Source of the DNA: Leptidea sinapis
Taxonomy: Eukaryota > Arthropoda > Insecta > Lepidoptera > Pieridae
Length of the DNA: 64,000 nt
Assembly (NCBI RefSeq): GCF_905404315.1
Contig: NC_066275.1
Coordinates: 2,046,001-2,110,000, forward strand
Reading direction: 5' to 3'
The translations under genes and the position numbers were made by a program. Shown in pieces: positions 1 through 11,389 of this stretch; position 1 is the first letter of the stretch; each line of letters opens with the position of its first letter. The notes under the pieces are model-generated. The model was not told where the DNA came from and did not search any database. It saw only the letters and a list, made by a program, of their open reading frames with translations.

Positions 1-640
1 TTTACAAATAAGTAGCAGTAGTTTACCAGAGTACTTGGAGTTATCTTATTATATTTTGATGACAATTTTTAATCAGAATGCAAAATTTCACCATCTGGGG
101 AAGGTAAATATTTTTATTTGTATTCATATAAATAGCATTCGGGGCAAGACAACACCTTTATTTAATAAAAGCTAAACATTATCAATGAAATAATTATCTT
201 CACATATTTAACGAATACTCCAAACCGGGTCAATGCAATTATCAGAAAACCATCACACTGACCAAGCCAATTACTTCCCAGAGCAAACCGAACGTCAACA
301 TACAAATCACAATTTAAAAAAAAACGTTTGTACGATTCTCGGATACGAAACTGTGGCTAATATTTCATTCTAATCGAAGTAAAACGAGATAAAAGCGCGA
401 AACTTGTCGGCTACTGCGGAAAATATTTTACAAGCGAATGTTGTTGCTTTTTTTGAGAAAGTTACTAGAGCTAGTGGTTGTTTGTGAATCTAAGTATTAT
501 GAATTATATCACATATATATATCAAGAGCTATTGAACTTGAAATATTATGAGCATTGGATTTGGGTTCGAGCCTCGCTGAGAAAAATTGCTTTTTAGTAT
601 AAAAAATAGGATCAAATGAGCTTAGATGTTAAGTGAAAAA
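1..640. other. No recognisable feature
   Basis: AT-rich sequence. I see no coding region, terminal repeat or known mobile-element sequence. Confidence 0.5.
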
Positions 641-1025
641 TCAATCGCTCATGGTCATCTTTAACACCGGGTTAAGAGATGCTTTGCCAGCCCTTAAGGT
701 CGGAATATACTCTAAGCTTTAAGGTTCCAAGGTATTATCGATTTAAGAATAATCCAACAGCCAGTTGATTTAACAAAGTGGCTGTGCGGGGCAAGAATTT
801 TCTTGTACTTGTATTTCGCATTTTGATGTAATTAATGTCGGGTGGTGAAATTCGGCTGCCGATATTAACCGGACCAACTCGTCAAAATATTCTCTGTGAC
901 CACATCACCACACCATCGGATAATAAGTCGGAGTATGACGCCTTGAAAGAAACTGTACTGAGAATGTATGATCAGATGATGCTCCTCTAGGAATCCCAAG
1001 AGTGGCGGTACATATTAGATTCCCT
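641..1025 (-). mobile_element. Decayed Jockey-type 3' fragment
   Basis: On the minus strand this resembles the end of Jockey element A (22.3 kb). The stretch near 660-730 matches the 3' UTR around 'ccggcctttaaggtgggagta'-type sequence, 836-895 matches the C-terminal coding region that reads as the HGE..EELFGLIPAAEFH part in A, and 986-1022 matches A near 23521. The pieces are out of continuous order, so internal deletions are likely. Identity is only moderate by eye. A short stretch at 925-985 reads SEYDALKETVLRMYD, vaguely like a gypsy-type Gag segment, which I do not trust. Confidence 0.4.
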
Positions 1026-1129
1026 AAAAAAGAAAAAAAAACCTAAAAAAGACGCTTTCCGAACCAAAAACCGAACTAAAAAATAAACAAAAATCTTGTT
1101 TTGAAACTTGAAAAATGGATAAGTTTTAT

Positions 1130-1279
1130 CAAATTAATGTATTGTCATCGGTCCTCAATAAACCTGCGAAGTTTGAACGAAATCAGGTCTTTTAAAGTGG
1201 GTCAAAATCATGCCCAAATGAGTAGGTTACAAACAAACATACATACAGGTGAAGCTAATAAAAAGCGTGTAAAAAAAGG
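1130..1279 (+). repeat. Dispersed repeat, copy 1
   Basis: Shares a long diverged match with 31819-31957, including 'agtttgaacgaaatc' and 'acaggtgaagctaa' followed by an 'aaagcgt' motif and an A-rich run. The element class is unknown. The copy at 31.8 kb sits right beside a long hairpin whose arms also carry 'aagcgtg'. Confidence 0.6.
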
Positions 1280-1437
1280 TAATGTCATGATATTCGGGTG
1301 GTAGTCTGGCGAGTTTTATCCGAGCACCGTATGTCATATTATTTAAGGAGTCTGTTGCTTTTTTAAATGGATGTACGCAATTTGTTTTATGTATTATCTA
1401 AATTCTACTACGGAAGTTAATTCAACAGTTTGTTTGT

Positions 1438-1690
1438 GCTCCCACAAGCACACAGCCGGTCTGAGGTTCGAGTCTCCTTAGGAGACGCCCCGCGACTGTT
1501 GTTGCGTAGTCTTTGCGGCCTCCACGGCCCACGTCCTACTTCGCTGTGAAAGCCAGGGCTGCTAACAGCACAGAGGAGGTTTTAGTCGGTATGGGGCGTC
1601 CGCTTACGCGGACACTCGAGTCCGACATATTACGCCCCGTTCCGGGGCGTAAATACGTAATAGTATTTCCTCCTCTCAAAAAAAAAAAAA
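1438..1690 (+). mobile_element. 253-bp A-tailed retroposon with 14-bp target duplication
   Basis: Nearly identical to the last part of Jockey-clade element B (27375-27623) and ends in a 14-A tail. It is flanked by the direct repeat 'aacagtttgtttgt' at 1424-1437 and 1691-1704, so both ends are fixed. The 3' part contains two strong hairpins, gtccgc/gcggac and tacgccccg/cggggcgta, which are also in element B. It has no coding capacity. It could be a 5'-truncated B copy or a SINE-like unit using B's machinery. Confidence 0.9.
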
Positions 1691-1704
1691 AACAGTTTGT
1701 TTGT

Positions 1705-3659
1705 ATGTGTAATAGAAATATTTTATAGATTTATGGCATATCATATTCAGGGGACTATCTGTCCGTTTTTATAATAAAATGCCTGAAGAAATTTACTATC
1801 AACAATTAAAAAAGTTTAAAATATTTGCTAAGCAGTAACTTTAAAAAGCTTATTAAACAATTAAAGATTATTAACAGATAAAAGTGCATGGGATTTTTAT
1901 GTATAGGTCATACATATTTTAAGGTCTGCATTTTTTTATTAATAAGCAGTAGGTATGTATTATTCTATTATTTATATATTTTCTTGTGACTTCAAAAAGT
2001 GATGCTGTTATCCTATTTTGAGAAATAAACTATATGAATTTGAATAGAATTTTTCAAAAGACGGCAAAGTCTTCATAATATTAAAGATATTGCTTGAGGA
2101 AATTTTAAGGTGAAAGATTTCAGATTAATGTTCATTTTAAAGAAACATACCCTGAACAGACACTTTGGACCACACAAGTGACAAAGAAATATGTGTAGCT
2201 TATAGAAAATCTTACATAGAAACTAAGAAAGTATTTTACTGCTCAATATGATGCCAGTTACTCTCACAAACGAAACAAACGTTGGGGTTGTAAAGAGCAG
2301 TGCCTTATCTGACACCGTTTTGTTATTGACCTTTGTAGATCAATTTAGTTCGTTAGCTCGCTGATACGAGGGTTCGGCCTCACAATTCAGAAACAAAAGC
2401 TTTCTAAGCGGGAGCATTCATCTTCGCCCTCTTTTATTATTTAAACCGCTTTCAGCCGCTCACTTGTGTAAAGTTGAGCGAATTATGTATCGGGTTATTT
2501 TGGGTGAAATATTGTGTTGTTTACGGCTCCGGCGTTTATGTGCGTGTTTCAAACTGGACTGGTGTTTTTATATCGATATTTGATACAGTAATAGCGTTGT
2601 TTTTTTTTGCGATTGGTATTTTAATGTATTTTGTGAATTACGTTGAAAATTTGTTTTGATTATACCGGAGAGAGTGAATTTAGTAAATTTTTCCATCCCG
2701 AAACGAAAAAAGGTACCAATCTCTAACGTTCACTTTGTTTTCGTCTATCCGTATCGATAGCTATACAGGCTATCTGGTTATTTGTTGAAGTGGGCATTAT
2801 TAAGTAAGTTATCTTCCCTAATCAGAAAAGTTAAAATGCTTTGATAAAAAGACACGTTAATTCGTATATTTATTTTTAATATATGTAATTCTTGGGTTGA
2901 TCACATAAAACAATCTTTTATTTTGTTTTAATTATTGTTGTTGTATTTAATTGTAGCAGATGTACTAGTTAAAAGTCTAAAGTTCATTTCATTTATATTA
3001 CACAAAATATATGCATTCAGAAGAATTGTACGAAAGTCCATAACTAACATGTAAAAGTGGGTAGAATAGAAGTATTAAAATTCTTACCTGTTCTTCGTTT
3101 TATTTGTTTGTGTATTGAATAGTTTGACGGTCATAGTTTCAATTTTCATATTAATTATGTGTCTACCAATGTCAGTATTTATATTTTTCAAGAAGCCTGC
3201 CAAAATGATTTCAAATATCTCTCTGCAATAAACACAGATTATCCGAATTTTCAAATTGGTAACAGTATTTAATTTAGAATGCTAAATATTTTAGTTTTTA
3301 CTTTCCTTGTAGATATTTATAATACAAAGCACTATGTATCGGGGGTTTTCACTACTCTAGTGCGGCTCTCGACTTCACCTCGTGCCGAAGAACAGCACCC
3401 TCGTTAGGAATCGCTGATTTTCTCCCCTTAGTAACAAATGTTCGATTGAATTCTTAAGAGGCATTCCAATATGCTTTCTTTATAATAGTCTTTTTAGACT
3501 CATGTTATTGGCAAATCTGATAAATTTTAATTTAATTTTTGGTAAATCTCAAATTATTACATTGTAGGTTTTTTTTTAGGTTGGTTAGGTAGTAGGCATT
3601 TTAGTTTTGTTTTAAAAGAACATAAAAAGTTGTTTAAAAAACCATAAACACTAATAAAT
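1705..3659. other. Unique AT-rich sequence
   Basis: No mobile-element protein or terminal repeat seen. A hydrophobic 61-codon frame at 2474-2659 starts at TTG and has no recognised family. The slightly GC-richer stretch 2440-2540 could be exonic, but nothing supports this. Confidence 0.4.
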
Positions 3660-3860
3660 GGGTCTATCTTACCAACACTGCGTCTTCCAGTACGTGTGGT
3701 GTCACACCAGAATAGCAGCACCCCTTCTTCTTCCGTGTGTGTGGTAAGAGGCGACTAAGGGATACAAAGAACGGAAGATAGGCAGCAGCTTCTTTCCAAG
3801 AGCACCACCATCGACTACGAACGCTCACCAGCCTGCCATGCGTGGCGATTAATGCAAAAA
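3660..3860. repeat. Possible retrotransposon leader fragment
   Basis: GC-richer than its surroundings and contains 'taagaggcgactaaggg' at about 3745-3762, which also occurs in the 5' part of Jockey element C (about 36153-36170). Outside this core the two do not align well by eye, so the assignment is weak. Confidence 0.35.
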
Positions 3861-3869
3861 CTCCCCAAA

Positions 3870-4980
3870 ATTAAACAGTAACAAATGAAATTAATTTGGA
3901 GACCATAATAACTATTGTTAGTCAATTTCACTCACAATATCCATTTCTAAACTATGCTGAGGTTCATTTTATTTAAATACTGTATAAACGTTTAACTTTC
4001 TTGCCCCACTGATGGCGGAGGCTCTTGCAAAACTTTTAACGCAAACTCCACGTAATCCGAGCATTTTATCTGAAGGAATCCGACGCCTGCCATTTATTTG
4101 AACATCAATATCTTTCAATAGAATTGAGTCTTACGTATCCCTTCGTGATTAAATGAACAGATGTTAAGTTCCGAAGTTTCTCTCGTTCTATATAATTCTT
4201 CCTATCATTATTATTTCTTATTTTGCAACTGAAACTATATTATATTTAGTTGTGAAATGGTTTTCAAATAAATTCAATCTTGAGTTTGGGATTGAATTAT
4301 GTGATATCGATCGCTTTAAGTGTTACTATACATAGAAATATAGGTTAAGTAAACATAAATATGAAAGGTATAGAGAGAAAAATAATGTCAAAAGATGTAT
4401 AAATAAATTATAATTAATAAGCGCCACGTATTGATATGTTAATACGAAGAAATGGATGGTTTTATATATATATATATATTGTTTTAAACACAATTGATTG
4501 CTCGTAATCCAGCGGAGGTCGCGGTCTTGTTCAGCGCGTCCTCCTCTATCGCAAACAGGATAAATATCACCCAGAGACTAGATGCTTGATATTTATCGAC
4601 GATACTTAATACAGATTGAAGATTTATGGATTTTTAGAAGTACAGTGATCCGTACCACTATACGTTACCCACTCAATAAATATCGTGATCTAAATCCAAA
4701 AGTCGTGATAAATATCGAACGTGTAGCATTTGCTAGGGTTAAGACCATTTTAAGTTTTTACAACTTATACTCTGTATATGTGTGAGGGTATGTGTGTGTG
4801 CTTTTTGTATAATGGATTATATTAATAGTATACATAAAGCGAAAAAGTAAATTTAACACTAAACAATTAAAGAAAAAATGGATATAAAAAAAGGAATCAA
4901 AGGTACGCGGATTTTTTATGATATACTGTATATATAGTAATAATAATAATAATAATATTGACACCCTTTTTACACAAATT
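3870..4980. other. AT-rich sequence with microsatellites
   Basis: Contains a (TA)n run at about 4463-4480 and a (TAA)n run at about 4937-4960. The second abuts the SINE at 4982 and is probably its 3' tail. I see no gene. Confidence 0.5.
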
Positions 4981-4981
4981 C

Positions 4982-5224
4982 TTGCCCCAAGTTAAGCATA
5001 TATAGCCTGTGTTATGGGTTACAAGACAATGATATATTTAATACAATATACTTACTTAAACATACATAAATTCATGTAAACATACATAAATACATTTCAA
5101 CATCCATGACTCGGAAACAAACATCCATATTCATCATATAAATGCTTGCACCTACCGGGATTCGAACCCGGGACCTCTAGCTTAGTAGGTAGGATCGCTA
5201 ACCACTCGGCTATACAGGTCGTCA
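4982..5224 (-). mobile_element. tRNA-derived SINE
   Basis: On the minus strand the 5' end is tRNA-like. Box A reads tagccgagtgg (plus 5202-5212), box B ggttcgaatcc (plus 5158-5168), and the T arm ccggg-ttcgaat-cccgg is perfectly paired. A tRNA-unrelated body follows and runs into a (TAA)n tail on the plus strand to the left. This is the structure of an internally promoted Pol III SINE. The attached body argues against a functional tRNA gene. I could not find target duplications. Confidence 0.85.
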
Positions 5225-5399
5225 TAATAGTATCACATGAGTGTTTTAATACCTAATTATCAACGATTCTGAAACAGTTAGCTTACTGCTAAGAGCTATA
5301 TAAATTTAATAAAGTAATATTAGTACTTTTAGAATGCATTCATTTTGTATAGCGTTATACTAAAGTTTGTTTTACTTCACTCTATGTACGACTAGATCA

Positions 5400-5740
5400 C
5401 TTGGCATTACTAAGGACGTTGCTTCTTTGTGTATCTTCCTCTTCTTTGTTTCGCATTGATAACAGGGAGTATTACGAAGAACTGTTTGACCTGATTCCAG
5501 CCGCCGACTTCCACTTTCGCACGGAACGCGTCGCGTTCCTCCACAGTGCGGTTTTCAAGGAAACTTTTTGCACGTACAACCACCTTGTGCGGTGTATACA
5601 ATACGATACTAGTTCCTTCAAAAAAAAACGCATTTACTTTTGTAGAAAGTAGCTGGCGCCGCTCCTTTGATTCCTCTGGTGTTGGTGGTGATAACTTAAC
5701 ACCAGGTGACACATACGCTCGCTTGTCTCCTATTTTTTTA
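5400..5740 (+). mobile_element. Jockey-type 3' end, 5'-truncated
   Basis: The frame reads NREYYEELFDLIPAADFH and then a C-terminal coding stretch, followed by a 3' UTR with gtgataacttaacaccaggtgacacatacgctcg-type sequence. That UTR matches the minus-strand copies at 40870-41281 and 44806-45097. RT and endonuclease domains are absent. The end is near the T-rich stretch at 5735. Single-base shifts break the frame, so it is a dead copy. Confidence 0.75.
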
Positions 5741-5791
5741 CTATTTTTTCACTTCTTGAAATTTTAAATAAACGGGAACTTTTTTTTGCAG

Positions 5792-5883
5792 GCTTTATTG
5801 TGAGAGCTCCATTCTTCGGTCAATTAAAACAAAACGAAGAATACGACGACGAGCCTAACTGGGAGTTACCAGGAGCGCATTAG
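5792..5883 (+). CDS. Putative terminal exon of an unidentified host gene
   Basis: A good splice acceptor (tttttttgcag, ending at 5791) is followed by an open frame of 29 codons ending in TAG at 5881-5883. The frame starts FIVRAPFFGQ and ends in YDDEPNWELPGAH. The composition, acidic then Trp/Pro-rich, does not look like the transposon proteins nearby. The intron would be phase 1, since two exon bases precede the first whole codon. A candidate poly(A) signal lies at 5990-5995. I do not recognise the protein and found no upstream exon in the window. If real, the upstream exons lie beyond the left edge or in sequence I could not recognise, and the Jockey fragment at 5400-5740 lies in its last intron. 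Confidence 0.4.
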
Positions 5884-5989
5884 ATCATAGTAAATAATTG
5901 TTTATTAAGGTTCAGATCGACTGGCGAGCGATTATAAGCTGTTTATTATAATTGTTGAACTTGCAACTTGTGAAACATCTTTGTACGGT

Positions 5990-5995
5990 AATAAA
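5990..5995 (+). promoter_or_regulatory. Candidate poly(A) signal
   Basis: AATAAA lies about 107 bases after the stop of the exon-like frame at 5792-5883. In AT-rich DNA this hexamer is common by chance, so it is only supporting evidence. Confidence 0.3.
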
Positions 5996-6947
5996 TTATT
6001 ATTGCAATCAGGATTTCAAAGGAAATAATTTTAATATAGTTTCCATTTCATTCATATTTTTATTGAATGCATAATAGGATTTTACATTATAAATTGGTTT
6101 GATTTTGAACCTACAGTAACAAATTGTCCATAAATATTAGTACAAATGAAAATTGTACAGAAAACAAATAATAACCTATTATTTTGTGAAATATTTCACA
6201 ATACAAAATATTGTTGCGTGACTCGCCCGCTCGTCGATCAGGGCTTTAAGACACATCGCGTATGCCATACTCTAAATAATTACTTCTAGCGTGTAAGTTG
6301 TTTTCATATTTAATATTTATTTAAGAAATTACTAATAATTGGATATTATTCAATATTATTTCATTTAGATGGAGCCATTTAATTCCGCCAAAAAATTTTG
6401 TTATCAGTTATTAAGTAAGGCCTTTCTTCTGTAATGTATCCTTCAACCCAATATCTGAAACTATAAGCACTTTCAATTACCTTATTTATAATTACTAAAC
6501 CTCAGATAAACCTGTAGGTAGGTAAGAAACTAATAGCGCACATATAATATTTAAATCATCAAATATGTACATAGGAAATCAGACCTTATTATATTAACCA
6601 ATGTATTAAATGAGAAACCTTTTTAGAGTGGTGTGATAGCTCATTAGCACTATATTTCATTACCACAGATAATTAAATGTATTTTAATTGATTAATATAG
6701 TATATTTTATTACTTTTTATCTGTTTTTGTGTTAATATACGAAGAAAAATCTGCTCCAAGTCTATAAATGTGAGCGACTGCATTATTATTCCTTCTTACT
6801 CTGTGTACATATATTTCGTACTAGTAAATATTTCCTTGTACCTATTATAGTTATATAACTACTATTTGACGTTTGAGTTTGTTTGTTGCATCCCTTTACA
6901 TATTATATTGTAATTGAAATGATTTGTAAATCGAAGAAAATGTAAAT
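5996..6947. other. No recognisable feature
   Basis: AT-rich sequence without a supported gene or repeat boundary. Confidence 0.5.
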
Positions 6948-7101
6948 CATGATATAAAAGTGTATCAATGAGTTTCTTGCTACTTCTTTTCATTAGCTCA
7001 ACCCTTTACGAAGTAGCGTTAGATACAATAAGATATTTTTTGACATTCATAAGTGTCATTTCCGTGACCTACATGAATAAAGTGATTTTGATTTGATTTA
7101 A
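6948..7101 (+). repeat. Non-LTR 3' end with GATTT-type tail, copy 1
   Basis: Closely matches 49628-49792 (for example 'ttagctcaaccctttacg' and 'cctacatgaataaa') and ends in a 'gattttgatttgattt' repeat. Such short tandem tails are typical of CR1/L2-like elements. Only the 3' UTR is present. Confidence 0.7.
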
Positions 7102-7104
7102 CTC

Positions 7105-8100
7105 ATTCGATAACAATAACCGAAATTGATCATATTATGAAATTGTAACGTGCGTCATTTGGGTTGTTCCTATCTGATTCCGCATCGTTTACATTATTTC
7201 GACTGCATTAGTCAAATTGTTTTGTTAACAAAACAATGCGTAATCCATTGAAAGTTATTTAAGTGTATGATAATATTATCATAATCTACTTTACTTAAAA
7301 TCATATTGTATTATTTTGGTATAATAGTAGGTATATTTTGGATGAAATAGAATAGAGTTATTATCGATTTAACTTGAATTTCCACCGACTTCTAAATATA
7401 AAAAGTTCTTAAATCCGTCAGAATTTTATTTTTGTGTTAATGTTACGCAATTTTTCTCGCAAACTTCAAAAATTTTTGTATTTGGTAAGTAATAAATTTG
7501 TGTTTGAATATTTCTCCAATGAATGTTAAAATGGGGAATGAAATTTCGAATATTTGAATATGTCAGCCCGTTGATATACAGTTACCTTGTTTTTAGTAAA
7601 TTATATTTGATGTTGGTTTCGTAGGTTATTTTGTTAAAATGGCTTTAATGTTAACAATAAGAAAGAACGACAATTACCTAAACGCCATTTCTAGCAAGCC
7701 AGAGCTATTTTCGTTGTGTTACACTTGATTGTGAGCAGTGGTTTACATATCAGTTTTACAGCTTCCCCAAAGGTTTCTTTTACAATTTTCAAATGGCTTT
7801 CAAATTTGATGGATTAGTATTTTCATATTTACTGACCATTCCTACTGTTACGTATACGATCATTCAAATATGAAACGTTTTCATCTTAATGATTATATTA
7901 AGTTAATAATATTATTGTTATTATATATAGTTTTGTTATTTTTATGAAATTAGAAAGCGATAATATATTTTAGTTAGCTCTCTAGGAATAGTATTACTTA
8001 AAGCAGTATAATAATACTTCATTATATTTTCATTCGTGGTTTTATTTATTTGTCACAACAACAATGAATATTATAAAGAGTGGTTCACAGCGACATTAAT
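7105..8100. other. No recognisable feature
   Basis: AT-rich sequence. I see no gene, terminal repeat or known element. Confidence 0.5.
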
Positions 8101-8108
8101 TGCTTCAC

Positions 8109-8160
8109 CAACATCAACATCCGGAAGATGTCAACTGACATCTTCCAGTTGTTGATGTTG
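8109..8160. repeat. Short near-perfect hairpin
   Basis: Arms 8109-8133 and 8136-8160 are 25 bp each with about three mismatches and only a two-base loop. It lies at the 3' end of an RTE-like fragment. Confidence 0.8.
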
Positions 8161-8460
8161 TTGCCGGACAAAGGCCTCCCTCAAAGATCTCCATGACGAT
8201 CGGTCCTGCGCTGCCTTCATCCAACCTATTCCGGCAATCTTGACCAGATCGACAGCGTCGGTCCAACTTATGGGGGCCTACCAATACTACGTCTTCCGGT
8301 ACGTGATCGTCATTCGAGGACTTCTACCCCAACGGTCATCTATCCGCCAAGCTATGCGCCCTGCCCACTGCCACATCAATTTCGTAATCGTTTGGTCTAT
8401 GCCGGTGACCCTGGCTCTCCTACGGATCTCCTCATTTCTCATTCAATCTCGCAGGTATTA
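8136..8460 (-). mobile_element. RTE-like ORF C-terminal fragment
   Basis: Read on the minus strand, it gives pieces such as KLMWQWAGRIAWRIDDRWGRK and later the LDEGSAGPIVMEIFEGG region, the pattern of the C-terminal end of lepidopteran RTE-type endonuclease/reverse-transcriptase ORFs. Frameshifts are present and no RT catalytic core remains. A second decayed fragment of the same kind is at 40008-40210. Confidence 0.6.
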
Positions 8461-8469
8461 ACATAATAT

Positions 8470-8816
8470 ATATCAGATTAATTGCTAATTCAGTTATATT
8501 TTATATTGATGTCAGCTTTTATTTTGCCTTCTGTATTACCAATGAGATTATTACCCCATCAGATCGATTTCTTTCTGTCAAGAAATTATGCAAGATTCTT
8601 AGCAAACAATTTTACTTGATATTTTTATATTTGAACTGATCCGACAGACGTTGTTCTGTACATAATAAAAAAAACTATTGCGGGTGGAATTTTGCAAAAT
8701 CCTTGTTCATAGCTGAGCTCTACTAGGCGAAAGGAATATTCCAACCAAATTTCAAGTCTCTACGCCTTATGGTTCCAGAGATATCGTGATGAGTGACTAC
8801 ATACGTGGAAATCTCT

Positions 8817-8847
<31 letters not shown>

Positions 8848-9270
8848 TTTGTATATTGTAAAGTCAGAGCTGGCGCTCCAATAATAGCTCTAAAAACAAT
8901 TGTGATAAATATTTCAAAAATGCAGTTTCTATGTATCTAATAGCACATATTATTGTTTGGGTTAATACCAGAAGTCTAATTGATTCATCTGCATACTTTA
9001 TTATGCAATATTGCATCCTCATCGTTTTTTTCTAGGATTCACTAACCGCGTTTTTTACTAAAAAAAATTCTTCGCACAGCCAGTTCGCTTAGCAGCTGCA
9101 GTGTTTCCGAATCAATACGACCTAGTGACCTTCAATTGTAGAGCGTGCTCCTACTTTAAAAGGAGGCAATGAATCTTCTATTGCTGATAACGGAAGATGA
9201 CCTGTGATACTGCACATATACTTGGGAAGCTGGTTCTAACTATCCATCGGCTGACCACCTTATCTATTTG
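8470..9270. other. AT-rich sequence with (TA)n microsatellite
   Basis: A (TA)n run of about 28 bases lies near 8817-8844. The preceding 8690-8815, with 'ggttccagagatatcgtgat', looks like a dispersed repeat end, but I have no second copy in the window. Confidence 0.4.
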
Positions 9271-9273
9271 CTT

Positions 9274-9550
9274 CTTTTTATGATAATCAGGGACGAGACG
9301 AGCAGGACGTTCATCTGATGGTAATTGATATACCCTGCCTAATACAGTGCCGCTCAGGATTCTTGAAAAACCCAAAAACTCTGAACGGCACTAAATTGCC
9401 CTCGTCACCTTAAGATCTCATTTGCCCAGTTATGTCACTAGCTACGGCGCCCCTCAACCGAAACACAATAATGCTTCACGGCAGAAATAGGCGCCGTTGT
9501 GGTACCCATAATCTAGCCGGCATCCTGTACAAAGGAGCCTCACCACTAGT
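9274..9550 (-). repeat. Short A-tailed repeat, copy 1
   Basis: First of ten copies of a repeat of about 290 bp. In its own orientation it starts near 'accagtgggaggctcc', contains 'ggcgccgtagctagtg', a hairpin gtgccgctcag/ctgagcggcac, and ends 'cttattttcataaaa' with an A tail. This copy is inverted, so the T-rich tail is on the left. The family is SINE-like because it is short, has an A tail and no coding region, but I see no clear tRNA-type boxes. Confidence 0.85.
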
Positions 9551-9559
9551 AACCGGTTG

Positions 9560-10200
9560 GTTCTCTCTTTAATAAATAAAAAATTGCAATATCGAAGTAC
9601 ATAATTTGACAAAATATCAGAAAATTGAAAGCCTGTATAGGTTTTCATTCGCATAACTAAGGTTGCGCCTCACTGACCACTAGAAATTTGGTTTAACAGA
9701 GAAAACTAGAATTTGAATCTGAAACTCGCAATGCAACACTCCAATTTTTACTCAGTCACACCTGCGACTTTGAGACACAAAATCTGTAGTGTATATATTA
9801 TATGCCCTATTATTGTAGCATATGGTTTAAAGTCACGTAGCTTTTTATTTTGAATTTTCTCACTAGCTGTCATGATGGCTTAAAATAATGGCAGAGGGAA
9901 AGATATCGATAACATTGTTTGCGCATGGAAATGAGGTTATAGGAAAACATTAGATGTTCGCTATTGTAGCGAAATTTGTTTGCTACGTGTTCCTGGATAT
10001 CGTAAAGTATTGTTAACGTTTAACGTTCTGTTAAGTCTACACTTCGCTCCCTATTGATAGGTCATAGAGAAAGGTTACGATTTTGTTTTCTTAGATAAAT
10101 AGTTATTCAAAAGTTAGTCTAATAAGTGTATATAATTTATCATAAAATATTATTTTTTTATTTATCGATAGAAAACAAGATAAATCAAAACAATATGGAA
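9560..10200. other. No recognisable feature
   Basis: I see no supported gene or repeat boundary. Confidence 0.5.
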
Positions 10201-10204
10201 AAAT

Positions 10205-10812
10205 AATACTTTTGCGGATAATAAATGTGCGGATTTGCTCAGATCTTCTTATAGGACTGCGCTGCGACCTCTGGGGCGTCATCCGTCTACTTTCCCAGAT
10301 ATATACATTCCAGTGTAACCATCGGCTGTTCGACATTGTGGCCGTTTTTTCTGGCGATACATCCAAAGAACTCTAAGATTTTACGGAGGCAGATGGATGA
10401 TAGTCTGGTTTTCAGACCTAGAGTGTGAAAAATGGATTGGTTGGTGCGGAATGCCGTCCAAGCGATTTGATGCATCTTCCTCCAGCATCACATCTCAAAG
10501 GATCCGATCCGATCTCTGTCGGCATTCTTTAATGTCCATGTCTCAGCCCCATAACTAAAGATAGAAAAAATTTGATTGCTTACGCAGTATTTTTCAGAGT
10601 TGAAGGCTGATTTCCAGCTCACATGACCCGTTGTTGCTGATACTAGACCCTAGATAGGTGAGTTTGTCGACCTCCTCTCTATTCAGTGCCCCAGTCATTG
10701 TTAGCTTTTTGGCGCGGTCGATTACCATAAGCTTAGTTTTGGTGTGGTTTATTGTAAGGCCTAGTTCCAAGCTAATATTAGCAACCCTGTTTAGTAATTC
10801 CATCATTAACAA
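10205..10812 (-). mobile_element. RTE-like reverse transcriptase fragment
   Basis: Minus-strand frames read ELLNRVANISLELGLTINH, then KLTYLGSSISNNGSCE, and after a break MHQIAWTAFRTNQSI and FGCIARKNGHN. This order corresponds to the thumb and C-terminal part of RTE-clade ORFs downstream of the catalytic site. The catalytic YADD and the endonuclease are missing. A deletion near 10590 removes part between the two blocks, and stops and frameshifts occur. It is a dead 5'-truncated copy. Confidence 0.7.
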
Positions 10813-10814
10813 AT

Positions 10815-11177
10815 AATAACGAAACGTAAATACCTTGCCAATTTATTTCCATAATAATCTATATTTCAATCAAACAAATGTATTATATTTCCATAAAAGT
10901 ATAAATATCAGCACACACTTAAATTCTCTACAACTCTCTATAAAAGCTTATGAAACTCAATAGGTAATCAATTGGTTACTCCATATCAACAGTCACAATT
11001 TTATGTAATACGCAGCGCAGATTAGTTAACAATCTTCGCTTTTCAAGTTCAATTTAGGCAAGCGCTCCAAGTATTCTGGTACTTTTCGTCGAATACTCAA
11101 CCTGGTGGTACAAAGAACTTACTTACGAAGAAACCTACTTAAAAACCAATAGGGCCTTAGAAATAAATTTGGTGTGA
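10815..11177. other. No recognisable feature
   Basis: AT-rich spacer. Nothing is supported. Confidence 0.5.
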
Positions 11178-11178
11178 A

Positions 11179-11387
11179 GTTATACCTGAGAGCAAACCAA
11201 GAATATGCAAAATGTTTACAGATAGACATATTGCATAAGATTGATTTATTCGGACGTATAAAGTTTCCCGCGTTTATTTACAAGGCTGCCTGACCTTCAG
11301 AAAACTTCAGAATTGCCAATGAATTGACAGTGTTGTCAGCAATATAGTCAACATTTTGCATATTCTTGGCTAATTCTAAGGTATAAC
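11179..11387. mobile_element. MITE with about 40-bp imperfect terminal inverted repeats
   Basis: The left end 'gttatacc...ccaagaatatgcaaaatgtt' is mirrored at the right end '...aacattttgcatattcttgg...ggtataac'. The interior carries 'cccgcgtttattt' and 'gacagtgttgtca' motifs that recur in inverted orientation at 13678-13815. No coding capacity. The superfamily is unknown. Confidence 0.7.
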
Positions 11388-11389
11388 AG

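Noticed and set aside
925..985. Gypsy-type Gag fragment
   Set aside because: The similarity is about 20 residues and lies inside a decayed Jockey fragment.
2474..2659. Small hydrophobic protein
   Set aside because: Starts at TTG, no family recognised, no supporting splice or poly(A) context.
4013..4102. 30-codon ATG frame beginning MAEALAKLLT
   Set aside because: Short, no family recognised, no splice or poly(A) support.
5202..5224. Functional tRNA gene on the minus strand
   Set aside because: A and B boxes are good, but the tRNA-like part runs into a long unrelated body and (TAA)n tail, so it is a SINE.
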